Below, piece by piece: positions 8,106-14,479 of a DNA stretch of 16,073 nucleotides (its first letter is position 1; the number at the start of each line of letters is the position of its first letter). The stretch is taken from the NCBI GenBank assembly GCA_031553975.1, contig JAVBKP010000077.1:1-16073 (forward strand). The letters run 5' to 3'. The notes under the pieces are model-generated. The model did no database searches. It was not told where the DNA came from and was given only the letters and a program-made list of their open reading frames with translations. Both the position numbers and the translations under genes were made by a program. This stretch comes from JAVBKP01 sp031553975. GTDB taxonomy: Bacteria > Bacillota > Clostridia > Peptostreptococcales > Anaerovoracaceae.

Positions 8106-8133
8106 CAATTTGTCCATCTTTGCCCCAATTTGT
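8106..8133. promoter_or_regulatory. Direct octamer repeats upstream of spo0A, possible diverged 0A boxes
   Basis: CAATTTGT occurs at 8106-8113 and again at 8126-8133, exactly 20 bp apart (about two helical turns). The sites continue as TGTCCAT and TGTAGAA, which match the Spo0A box TGNCGAA at five and six of seven positions respectively. They lie in the 154-nt gap between spoIVB and spo0A, upstream of a weak candidate promoter. Autoregulation by Spo0A is possible but not shown. Confidence 0.35.
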
Positions 8134-8147
8134 AGAACGCTTATATC

Positions 8148-8176
8148 TTGCAAAATCATACAAAATCTAGCATACT
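8148..8176 (+). promoter_or_regulatory. Weak candidate sigma-A promoter for spo0A
   Basis: TTGCAA at 8148-8153 and CATACT at 8171-8176, separated by 17 nt, each match four of six consensus bases. I found no convincing sigma-H motif in this gap. A strong AGGAGG-type ribosome site follows near 8228-8233, before the ATG at 8241. Read-through from spoIVB is also possible, since no terminator separates the genes. Confidence 0.28.
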
Positions 8177-8240
8177 TCTAATAGGGAAAGTTATGAGTCA
8201 AAAACGGGGATTCATATTAAGCATACAAGGAGGATAAATT

Positions 8241-8960
8241 ATGCAAAAAATGGAAGTAGGTACTATCAACGGTGAGCACGACTTCAGATCAATTCTATCA
8301 AATTTTTTCCAGCCTAACAAAGATGTACCTGACGTTCTTGTTTTGGATATGAATGCACCAAATATGGATCAAAATTCAATATTGGAGAAAATCGAATCAT
8401 TGAAATTCGAATCACCACCAAAAGTTGTCATTCTCTCGTCTAATAACAGAGAAATCGAGCCTAACGCTGCAAACACCAACGATGAAGAGGTATACACTGT
8501 AAAATCATCAGAATTGAACGCGCTTTTGAACAAAATATATCAAATGGCGCAGTCCAAGCAAGGACAGATGGCAATGCCTAAAACAGGTGCTGTAGAGAAC
8601 AACAACCGAGATTTAGAAATCGAAATTACCAACATCATTCACGAAGTAGGGGTACCCGCACACATCAAAGGTTACCAATACATCAGGCAAGCAATCACAA
8701 TGGTTGTAGAAGATATGGAGCTACTAGGTGCTGTGACAAAAGAGCTCTATCCAGCCATAGCCAAGAAAAACAACACTACACCAAGTAGAGTAGAAAGGGC
8801 CATAAGACACGCCATAGAAGTAGCGTGGAATAGAGGCAAACTAGAGACTATAAATAAGCTTTTTGGATATACTGTACATAACGATAAAGGAAAACCTACC
8901 AATAGCGAGTTTATCGCAATTATCGCGGATAAACTCCGTCTAGAGAGAAAAGTTTCCTAA
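8241..8960 (+). CDS. spo0A: Spo0A sporulation regulator with a shortened, degenerate receiver domain
   Basis: A 239-residue response regulator; typical Spo0A is about 265-280. The C-terminal DNA-binding domain (about residues 123-239) is near-identical to the family, including IIHEVGVPAHIKGYQYIRQA, the recognition-helix region SRVERAIRHAIEVAW and KPTNSEFIAIIADKLRLE, so 0A-box binding should be kept. The receiver differs. The acidic pair that binds Mg2+ (ADD after strand 1 in B. subtilis) is replaced by INGE. About 20 residues covering the second strand and helix are missing between FFQPN and KDVPDVLVLD. The conserved Thr is Ser66. Phospho-acceptor Asp36 (Asp56 in B. subtilis) and Lys88 remain, but the Pro after the Lys is Ser. 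Phosphorylation by the usual relay is therefore doubtful. Context supports orthology: it lies downstream of spoIVB and co-linear with a secreted-protein gene 10 nt later. No frameshift is visible, since the open frame and the start with its strong ribosome site are clear. Confidence 0.95.
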   Translation: MQKMEVGTINGEHDFRSILSNFFQPNKDVPDVLVLDMNAPNMDQNSILEKIESLKFESPPKVVILSSNNREIEPNAANTNDEEVYTVKSSELNALLNKIYQMAQSKQGQMAMPKTGAVENNNRDLEIEITNIIHEVGVPAHIKGYQYIRQAITMVVEDMELLGAVTKELYPAIAKKNNTTPSRVERAIRHAIEVAWNRGKLETINKLFGYTVHNDKGKPTNSEFIAIIADKLRLERKVS

Positions 8961-8970
8961 GGGGGCAGTA

Positions 8971-9429
8971 TTGACCAAACGATATAGGCGAAATTTACTA
9001 GCAATAAGTATGACTGCAATCGCCATAGTCGTTCTACCTTCCATAACAACATTTGCAACAGACGAAAAAAAAATGATAACAGACCTTTTGACCCAAAGAG
9101 CAAACATACTAGAACAAGCACTATTTGATCATATCTCTGACGAAATAGCCACGGCTAGGTTAGCAGAGATAGAAACAGGGGAAATCCTTGCAGAAGACAT
9201 AGCGTCTTTAAAGGACTTTATAGACACTGATATGGATATGGTCGAAGATATATTCTTAATAGCCCTAGAGTCAAAAGATATCAATGAAAACAAGAAGAGT
9301 TTTAGAATAGAATTATTATGGGATATGCGGGGATTAGAGGATAATTACTTTGAAAAAGCAATATATACTATAACATTATCCAATGAAAACAGTAAACCAA
9401 AGCTAGAAAAAATGACCTTAGTAGAATAA
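8971..9429 (+). CDS. Small secreted protein of unknown function, coupled to spo0A
   Basis: 152 residues, starting at a TTG codon preceded by AAGGGGG at 8959-8965, which overlaps the spo0A stop codon; the intergenic gap is 10 nt, so co-transcription and coupling with spo0A are likely. An N-terminal signal peptide is clear (basic MTKRYRRN, hydrophobic core AISMTAIAIVVLPSI, cleavage probably after TTFA near residue 29). The mature part is acidic and rich in Glu, Asp, Leu and Ile, mostly helical in the first half (LLTQRANILEQALFDHISDE), then more beta-like (FRIELLWDMRGL, AIYTITLSN). There are no cysteines and no catalytic motif I recognise. A copy of the palindromic repeat follows 9 nt after the stop. 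I do not recognise the family; a role in sporulation or envelope biology is suggested only by position. Confidence 0.82.
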   Translation: MTKRYRRNLLAISMTAIAIVVLPSITTFATDEKKMITDLLTQRANILEQALFDHISDEIATARLAEIETGEILAEDIASLKDFIDTDMDMVEDIFLIALESKDINENKKSFRIELLWDMRGLEDNYFEKAIYTITLSNENSKPKLEKMTLVE

Positions 9430-9438
9430 CAATAAAGA

Positions 9439-9533
9439 CAAAAAGGGGACGGCTGTACCCCAAAATTCAGAGAATTTTGGGGGCCCACAGATAAATGACG
9501 ATTATTAAGTCATTTAGAACCGTCCCCTTTTTG
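9439..9533. repeat. GGGGACGG palindromic repeat, copy 2 (chimeric, with inner hairpins)
   Basis: Outer arms of 14 nt pair perfectly (9439-9452 with 9520-9533, containing GGGGACGG and CCGTCCCC). Inside lie two further hairpins: a perfect 11-bp stem with a 3-nt loop (CCCCAAAATTC at 9458-9468 with GAATTTTGGGG at 9472-9482), and an 8-bp stem (TAAATGAC at 9492-9499 with GTCATTTA at 9509-9516). The right half carries the family 16-mer (reverse strand, 9512-9527); the left arm diverges after GGGGACGG. The T5 end makes it a probable terminator for the spo0A transcript. Confidence 0.85.
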
Positions 9534-9604
9534 CTTTGTCACCTTTTTGTTTTTAAAAAGTACCTGCGGAGGACAAAAAAATAACAATATATACTACAAC
9601 ACTT

Positions 9605-9635
9605 TTGTCACATTTTTCATGTAATCTAATATAAT
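9605..9635 (+). promoter_or_regulatory. Candidate sigma-A promoter for cysE-cysK
   Basis: TTGTCA at 9605-9610 matches five of six -35 bases, and TATAAT at 9630-9635 is an exact -10. The 19-nt spacer is longer than optimal, so regulation by an activator, or a shifted -35, is possible. The ATG of cysE lies about 35 nt after the expected start. Confidence 0.5.
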
Positions 9636-9675
9636 GTACACATTAAGTTTTTACATGATTGGCGAGGGAATTTAA

Positions 9676-10194
9676 ATGTCTTTTTTAAGCAACCAAATTA
9701 AATTAACCAAAAGAAGAGATCCTGCTATTAAATCTAGCGTGGAAGTAATCCTTTACCCTAGCTTTTGGAGCACTATATCCCACAGGACGGCTCACTTCTT
9801 TTATAAACATAAAATGTATTTTTTTTCCAGACTAATTTCCCAAACATGTAGGTTTTTCACAGGGATAGAAATACACCCAGGTGCTCAAATAGGCAAAGAC
9901 TTTTTCATTGATCATGGTCACGGCGTAGTCATTGGTGAAACTTGCGAAATAGGGAACAATGTACTACTATTTCATGGCGTTACTTTGGGAGGAACTGGTA
10001 ACGATATAGGTAAAAGGCATCCTACCGTAGGAAACAACGTGATGATTGGGGCACATGCCATCATCTTAGGCCCTATTCACATAGGGGATAACAGCAAAAT
10101 AGGCGCAGGAACTACAGTAGTAAAAGATGTACCGCCAAACTCGGTGATTATTGGAGCTACTGGAAAAATAATAAAGAGTGGAGAAAACAAATGA
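9676..10194 (+). CDS. cysE: Serine O-acetyltransferase (short form)
   Basis: A 172-residue enzyme that acetylates L-serine with acetyl-CoA to O-acetylserine, the first committed step of cysteine synthesis. The short N-terminal helical part (about 1-60) is followed by a left-handed beta-helix of hexapeptide repeats from about residue 64 (GIEIHPGAQIGKDFFIDHGHG to IGAGTTVVKDVPPNSVIIG). His80 in FIDHGHG and His115 in GKRHPTV align by motif with E. coli His158 and His193; the position of E. coli Asp143 holds Glu65, as in many short SATs. VTLGGTG and VMIGAHAIILG are characteristic. It overlaps cysK by 4 nt (ATGA), so the enzymes are coupled. The C-terminus (KSGENK) lacks the terminal Ile that docks into CysK in the classic cysteine synthase complex. 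Confidence 0.95.
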   Translation: MSFLSNQIKLTKRRDPAIKSSVEVILYPSFWSTISHRTAHFFYKHKMYFFSRLISQTCRFFTGIEIHPGAQIGKDFFIDHGHGVVIGETCEIGNNVLLFHGVTLGGTGNDIGKRHPTVGNNVMIGAHAIILGPIHIGDNSKIGAGTTVVKDVPPNSVIIGATGKIIKSGENK

Positions 10195-11117
10195 TTTATA
10201 AAAGCATTACTGAATTAATAGGCAAAACGCCTCTAATAGAACTTGAAAGATATGGAAAATCTGTAGGAGCAAAAGGTAGAATAATAGCAAAACTTGAGTA
10301 TTTTAATCCGGGTGGAAGCGTAAAAGATAGAATTGCTGTCGCTATGATAGAGGACGCTGAAAACAAAGGAATTTTAAACAGTGATACTGTCATCATTGAA
10401 CCTACAAGTGGAAACACAGGAATTGGTCTTGCCGCTGTTGCAGCGTCAAAGGGATATAAGATCATCCTTACTATGCCTGAAACCATGAGCGTAGAAAGGC
10501 GGCTGATTCTCAAAGCATATGGGGCAGAATTAGTACTAACAGAGGGTGCCAAGGGAATGACGGGGGCTATAGCCAAAGCAAAGGAACTTGCTGAGCAAAT
10601 GCCTAATGCTTTTATCCCAAGTCAATTTGAAAACCCAGCAAATCCAGCTATTCACCTAGTTACCACAGGTCCAGAAATCTGGGAAGATACAGAGGGAAAG
10701 GTTGATATTTTTGTAGCCGGCGTTGGCACGGGCGGAACTATATCTGGCACCGGCAAATATCTTAAGCAAAAGAATCCAAATATAAAAATTGTAGCAGTAG
10801 AGCCAAAGGATTCACCAGTGCTTACAAAAGCTGTAGCAGGACCACATAAAATACAAGGGATAGGTGCAGGGTTTGTACCTATTACATTAAATACCGAGAT
10901 TTATGATGAAATAATCATGGTCGAAGCAGAGGACGCTTATTATGGTGCTAGGGTACTAGCCAAGACACAAGGCATACTAGCAGGTATTTCATCAGGTGCG
11001 GCTCTTTGGGCGGCCACCCAATTAGCCATGAGTCCTGAAAATGCGGAAAAAAATATAGTAGTAATACTACCAGATACTGGGGAACGCTATTTATCTAGCC
11101 AGTTATATGCATTTTAA
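10191..11117 (+). CDS. cysK: Cysteine synthase A (O-acetylserine sulfhydrylase)
   Basis: A 308-residue PLP enzyme, normal length, that makes L-cysteine from O-acetylserine and sulfide in the cytoplasm. PLP-binding Lys45 lies in NPGGSVKDR. PTSGNTG at 71-77 is the substrate-binding loop. GVGTGGTISGTGKYL binds the cofactor phosphate, and IQGIGAGFVP and SSGAALWAA complete the family pattern. The protein stops soon after PDTGERYLSSQLYAF, as CysK does, with no CBS-domain extension. It follows cysE with a 4-nt overlap; the ribosome site is the GGAG just before the cysE stop. No good terminator follows, only a weak imperfect palindrome around 11130. Confidence 0.96.
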   Translation: MIYKSITELIGKTPLIELERYGKSVGAKGRIIAKLEYFNPGGSVKDRIAVAMIEDAENKGILNSDTVIIEPTSGNTGIGLAAVAASKGYKIILTMPETMSVERRLILKAYGAELVLTEGAKGMTGAIAKAKELAEQMPNAFIPSQFENPANPAIHLVTTGPEIWEDTEGKVDIFVAGVGTGGTISGTGKYLKQKNPNIKIVAVEPKDSPVLTKAVAGPHKIQGIGAGFVPITLNTEIYDEIIMVEAEDAYYGARVLAKTQGILAGISSGAALWAATQLAMSPENAEKNIVVILPDTGERYLSSQLYAF

Positions 11118-11191
11118 TCTGCTTGTGTCACGAATTCGTCACAAATTATTTTGCTTTAATTGGTAATATTATGGTAGGATATCTTTGGATG

Positions 11192-11200
11192 TGGTATACT
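11192..11200 (+). promoter_or_regulatory. Candidate extended -10 promoter for nifS-nifU
   Basis: TGGTATACT at 11192-11200 is an extended -10 element (TGN plus a five-of-six TATAAT match). No clear -35 hexamer is placed upstream, which is tolerable for extended -10 promoters. It leaves a leader of about 65 nt before the ATG at 11272 and its AGGAGG site. Confidence 0.4.
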
Positions 11201-11271
11201 ATTTGAAGAAAATCCCCAGAAAGACAAGCTATTAGTGATTATTATATAAACAACACCATAGGAGGTAGGCC

Positions 11272-12441
11272 ATGAGTCGCGTAGTATATATGGATTATTC
11301 CGCTACTACACCCGTTAAAAAAGAAGTTCTCGATGAGATGATGCCTTATTTTGCTGAGCAGTACGGCAACCCATCTAGCCTGTATAGAATAGGAAGAGAA
11401 TCAAAAGAAGCCATCCAGATTGCGCGCAATCGTGTAGCTGAGTTAATTGGTGCTGCTGATAGAGAAGTTTACTTTACATCAAGCGGTACAGAAGCTGACA
11501 ACTGGGCCGTATTTGGTGCAGTTCAGGCAAAAAAAGCAAAGGGCAATCACGTGATTACCACAAAGATTGAGCATCACGCCTTATTGCATACTTGCGAATA
11601 CTTAGAAAAAGAAATGGGCTGTGAAGTTACGTATCTTTCAGTGGATGAATCGGGACGAATTAGCCTAGAAGAGTTAGAAAAGGCCATCAAGCCTACTACA
11701 GTACTGATAAGTATCATGTTTGCCAATAATGAAATTGGAAGCATTCAACCAATCAAAGAAATCGGTGAGATTGCAAAGAAAAATGACGTATTATTTCACA
11801 CTGATGCTGTACAAGCCTTAGGCAATGTTCATATTGATGTAAAAGAGTTAGGCATCGACATGATGTCTGTGTCTGCTCACAAAATCTACGGGCCAAAAGG
11901 CATTGGCGCCTTGTATATCAGAAAAGGGTTAGTAGTTCCTAACTTTATGCATGGTGGTGCCCAAGAGAACAAAAAGCGTGCTGGCACAGAGAACCTAACA
12001 GGTATTGTAGGTTTTGGCAAAGCGGCACAATTGGCAAAACAGAACTTACAAGAGCATATTAGAAATGTAAAAGAATTACGAGATTATATGTTAGCCGAAG
12101 TGCTAAAGAAAAACGATCACATCCAAGTGAATGGAGGCATGGAACATAGACTTCCAGGGAATTTAAATCTGGTGTTTAATTTCGTAGAAGGGGAGACATC
12201 ACTGCTGTTCTTAGATATCAACGGTATTTATGTATCAACTGGCTCAGCATGTTCCTCCGCAAGCTTTTCGGCATCACATGTCCTAGAGTCCATCGGCGTA
12301 CCGCTTGAAAATGCACTTAGTTCCATACGTTTTACAGTAGGGGACTTTACTACAAGGGACGATATAGATTATGTAGTAGAGAAAATAACTGAGATGTTGG
12401 CTAAATTTAGAGCCTTCTCACCAATGTATAATAAAAAATAG
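11272..12441 (+). CDS. nifS: Cysteine desulfurase (NifS/IscS family)
   Basis: A 389-residue class V aminotransferase-fold PLP enzyme. It takes sulfur from L-cysteine as a persulfide and delivers it to the scaffold encoded next. Motifs in order: YMDYSATTPV at the N-terminus, TSSGTEADNWA, the catalytic region IEHHALLH, FHTDAVQALG (Asp contacting PLP), Lys204 in SVSAHKIYGPKG (Schiff base), RAGTENL, and Cys327 in GSACSSASFSASHVL, the loop cysteine that carries the persulfide. The length and the active-site loop fit the group I enzymes. The ribosome site AGGAGG is strong. An 11-nt gap separates it from the nifU-like gene, so they form one operon. No Rrf2/IscR-type regulator gene is adjacent. The nifS and iscS names are interchangeable here; nothing points to nitrogen fixation. 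Confidence 0.96.
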   Translation: MSRVVYMDYSATTPVKKEVLDEMMPYFAEQYGNPSSLYRIGRESKEAIQIARNRVAELIGAADREVYFTSSGTEADNWAVFGAVQAKKAKGNHVITTKIEHHALLHTCEYLEKEMGCEVTYLSVDESGRISLEELEKAIKPTTVLISIMFANNEIGSIQPIKEIGEIAKKNDVLFHTDAVQALGNVHIDVKELGIDMMSVSAHKIYGPKGIGALYIRKGLVVPNFMHGGAQENKKRAGTENLTGIVGFGKAAQLAKQNLQEHIRNVKELRDYMLAEVLKKNDHIQVNGGMEHRLPGNLNLVFNFVEGETSLLFLDINGIYVSTGSACSSASFSASHVLESIGVPLENALSSIRFTVGDFTTRDDIDYVVEKITEMLAKFRAFSPMYNKK

Positions 12442-12452
12442 GAGAGATAAAA

Positions 12453-12896
12453 ATGTCAAATCAACAAATGTATAATGATACCGTGATCGATCACTTCATG
12501 AATCCCAAAAACTCTGGCGTTATGGAAAGCCCTGATGCTACAGGTTCATATGGTAGCCCCGTATGCGGAGATATGATGGAAATCTTCTTAAAAGTAGAAG
12601 ACAATATAATAACCGACGTGAAATTTAGAACATTTGGATGTGGTTCTGCCATAGCGTCTTCTAGTATCGCTACTGAGATGATTAAAGGAAAAACATTAGA
12701 AGATGCATTAAAAGTAACCAACAAAGATGTAGTAGATGCTCTCGGTGGTTTGCCAGGGCCTAAGATTCACTGTTCAGTTATGTCTGAACAGGCTGTTAAG
12801 CTTGCAATATACAACTATGCTAAAGAAAACAACTTAGAACTAGAAGGGCTTAAAGGATTTAATCCAGACGCAGAAATCGACCACGACCACGAGTAA
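12453..12896 (+). CDS. nifU: Fe-S cluster assembly scaffold (NifU N-terminal/IscU-like)
   Basis: A 147-residue IscU-type scaffold on which 2Fe-2S or 4Fe-4S clusters are built from sulfur supplied by the desulfurase. The three cluster-ligand cysteines are present: Cys38 in SPVCGD (with Asp40), Cys63 in FGCGSAIASSS and Cys107 in IHCSVM. The N-terminal YNDTVIDHFMNPKNSG is the family signature. The protein holds only the scaffold domain; the ferredoxin-like and C-terminal domains of full NifU are missing, as is usual in Clostridia. The IscU chaperone motif LPPVK is replaced by GLPGPKIHC, as in NifU-type clostridial scaffolds. The short acidic and His tail (DAEIDHDHE) might bind metal, which is my inference. 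The ribosome site GGAGAG is close to the nifS stop. Confidence 0.94.
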   Translation: MSNQQMYNDTVIDHFMNPKNSGVMESPDATGSYGSPVCGDMMEIFLKVEDNIITDVKFRTFGCGSAIASSSIATEMIKGKTLEDALKVTNKDVVDALGGLPGPKIHCSVMSEQAVKLAIYNYAKENNLELEGLKGFNPDAEIDHDHE

Positions 12897-12957
12897 TCCA
12901 TTCAATGTAATATTTGGTCCCTTAGTTGGATATAGTAATAGTAGATTATCCACTATT

Positions 12958-12962
12958 GGAGG
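12958..12962 (+). promoter_or_regulatory. Ribosome site fixing the start at 12968
   Basis: GGAGG at 12958-12962 lies 5 nt before the ATG at 12968. The reading frame is open further upstream to a TTG at 12926, but that codon has no ribosome site, and starting there would put acidic residues before the membrane helix. Confidence 0.85.
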
Positions 12963-12967
12963 TTATT

Positions 12968-14428
12968 ATGTCAAAACGAATACTTAGTATTTTATGTTTT
13001 TTGTGTATAACGACAGGCTTAACATTAACAGTGTTAAGCCTTAATCATGTAAAAATAGAACAAGCTCTTTTTCCAAAAGTAAAGGAAAAAGAGCTTTTTT
13101 CTATTCCAAATGAGTTTACGCAAATACGGGAAGATCAATCTGCAAAAATAACTGAAAAGAAAACAGTTTTTAAAAATGGTGATATTTTTTGGATGAACCG
13201 ATATGAATTTTTGCCTAAAACACAAGCAATGCTTGAAGATTATTCTGTAGCAATAGAAATTCCAGGTAAAAATATGAAAATTCGCTATGTATCTCTTCTT
13301 GAAAACGGAGAAAAGAAATGGATAGAAACAGAAGATTATACAAAACTTGCTAAAACTACACTTTTTATTGAGACAGATTCATATCATTTAATCTTAAGCG
13401 TCCCTGCTGTGTACAAGAAGCAAGAATCCTATGGCACCATTGAAATTGTGAAAGATGCGGAGAGTCCTATAAAGATCACAGAATCAACAAATGGATATAT
13501 GATTACAGCAAAATTTCCTCAAAACAACAGTTTTATTGGAGAGCTGTGGGCACTGGCCTCTACAAACCAATTAAGAGCATGGGATGATTCACAAAAAGAG
13601 ATTTTTATGTCTCATGATTTGGCATATGAACGACGTTTTTCCATGGAAGGCTACTATTTTCCCACCCCTTCCAACTATATACCCTCTGGTGAAAATGTGT
13701 TTCATAAGATTGCTACATGCTATACGGGTGGTTCGTTCTCACGTTTACATAATAACAGTGCCACAACTGACTTGGGGTATGTTTTGATGCGTGCTTCTAT
13801 GCAAAATCAAAATCAAATGGGATATTGGCCAACCTACGCAAAATCTCAATGGCTCTACGATGATTTTGGAATTGAGGATAAATTCTACGATACTAGATTT
13901 AATAATGATTTTGCATCAAACCTATTATACGCATATGACACGTATCACGATAAACGGTTTTTAGATTTTGCCATCAAATATGCAAATTTTTACATGGACT
14001 ATATCAATCAAATGGGTTATGAATCTGGCGATTATGGAGTTTTGGTCCCCGATTATTGGCATAAAAACAGTACAAAAGCAACACATGTCTCACTCAATCA
14101 TCATCTTTCAGGCCTGGATTTTATGCTTCGATTATATAATGTAACCAAAGACCCGCAGCACAGAGATATGGCATTTAAACTGCTCATGGGGGTTAGCCAT
14201 ACACAAAATGAATGGGTATTGCCTAATAAAAACTTAAAATATGCACTTCATTATAATGGATATAGAAATGATATGGCAGACTATCCGTATTTGACTTACA
14301 ATGATTTATTTATAACCAATCAGTTATTGTTAAAGTTTTTTGATATGGAAAACAATGGGATTACATATCTAATGTCAAACAAACGAGCATGGATGGATGC
14401 CAACAAGATTACAGAATATAAAAAATAA
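12968..14428 (+). CDS. Membrane-anchored extracytoplasmic protein with helical-barrel-like C-terminal half; possible D-glucuronyl C5-epimerase relative
   Basis: 486 residues from the chosen ATG. The N-terminus is MSKR followed by a hydrophobic segment (ILSILCFLCITTGLTLTVLSL, quoted in part), a signal anchor or signal peptide. Residues about 40-200 look beta-rich (RYEFLPK, VAIEIPG, YHLILSVPAVY). The C-terminal ~270 residues are rich in aromatic amino acids and repeat a helix-turn pattern typical of (alpha/alpha) barrels acting on sugars: GYWPTYAKSQWLYDD, FASNLLYAYDTYHDKRFLDFAIKYANFY, HVSLNHHLSGLDFMLRLYN, and KDPQHRDMAFKLL. This layout recalls the C-terminal domain of D-glucuronyl C5-epimerases and related glycan enzymes, but I cannot place catalytic residues, so the function is open. 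It lies 71 nt after nifU with no recognisable link to sulfur metabolism. It reads as more A/T-rich than its neighbours, and its early coding region holds a terminator-like hairpin. Confidence 0.7.
   Translation: MSKRILSILCFLCITTGLTLTVLSLNHVKIEQALFPKVKEKELFSIPNEFTQIREDQSAKITEKKTVFKNGDIFWMNRYEFLPKTQAMLEDYSVAIEIPGKNMKIRYVSLLENGEKKWIETEDYTKLAKTTLFIETDSYHLILSVPAVYKKQESYGTIEIVKDAESPIKITESTNGYMITAKFPQNNSFIGELWALASTNQLRAWDDSQKEIFMSHDLAYERRFSMEGYYFPTPSNYIPSGENVFHKIATCYTGGSFSRLHNNSATTDLGYVLMRASMQNQNQMGYWPTYAKSQWLYDDFGIEDKFYDTRFNNDFASNLLYAYDTYHDKRFLDFAIKYANFYMDYINQMGYESGDYGVLVPDYWHKNSTKATHVSLNHHLSGLDFMLRLYNVTKDPQHRDMAFKLLMGVSHTQNEWVLPNKNLKYALHYNGYRNDMADYPYLTYNDLFITNQLLLKFFDMENNGITYLMSNKRAWMDANKITEYKK
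13062..13100 (+). terminator. Terminator-like hairpin inside the coding region of the 12968 gene
   Basis: A perfect 13-bp stem (AAGCTCTTTTTCC at 13062-13074 with GGAAAAAGAGCTT at 13084-13096) closes a 9-nt loop and runs into T6 at 13095-13100. It lies about 95 nt into the coding sequence. A second perfect 9-bp hairpin (GGCTTAACA at 13016-13024 with TGTTAAGCC at 13032-13040) precedes it by 21 nt. By form it is an intrinsic terminator; whether it acts while ribosomes translate the region is unknown. Confidence 0.6.
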
Positions 14429-14437
14429 ATTTTACTA

Positions 14438-14459
14438 CCCCTAACCCCTAACCTCCTAA
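14438..14459. repeat. Short C-rich repeat, CCCCTAA type, G-rich on the opposite strand
   Basis: CCCCTAA occurs twice in tandem (14438-14444 and 14445-14451), followed by the variant CCTCCTAA (14452-14459), just after the stop at 14428. The minus strand reads four G-runs (GG, GG, GGGG, GGGG) with 1-3-nt spacers. The stretch 14429-14610 holds this repeat, a candidate promoter and a structured leader, but no gene. Confidence 0.6.
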
Positions 14460-14479
14460 TTTTTACCAATTGTTTCATA

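Noticed and set aside
9533..9675. T-box leader upstream of cysE, suggested by GTACCTGCGG at 9560-9569
   Set aside because: The T-box core has an extra base here, the region is too short for a T-box stem I and specifier loop, and no terminator follows the motif. It is probably chance.
11121..11145. Terminator or operator around GTGTCACGAATTCGTCACAA after cysK
   Set aside because: The inverted repeat needs a 2-nt bulge, the stem is weak and no T tract follows directly. A small palindrome (ACGAATTCGT) alone is not enough.
12926..12967. Upstream TTG start for the 12968 gene
   Set aside because: There is no ribosome site before the TTG, and the extra 14 residues would precede a normal signal anchor. 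GGAGG lies properly before the ATG at 12968.
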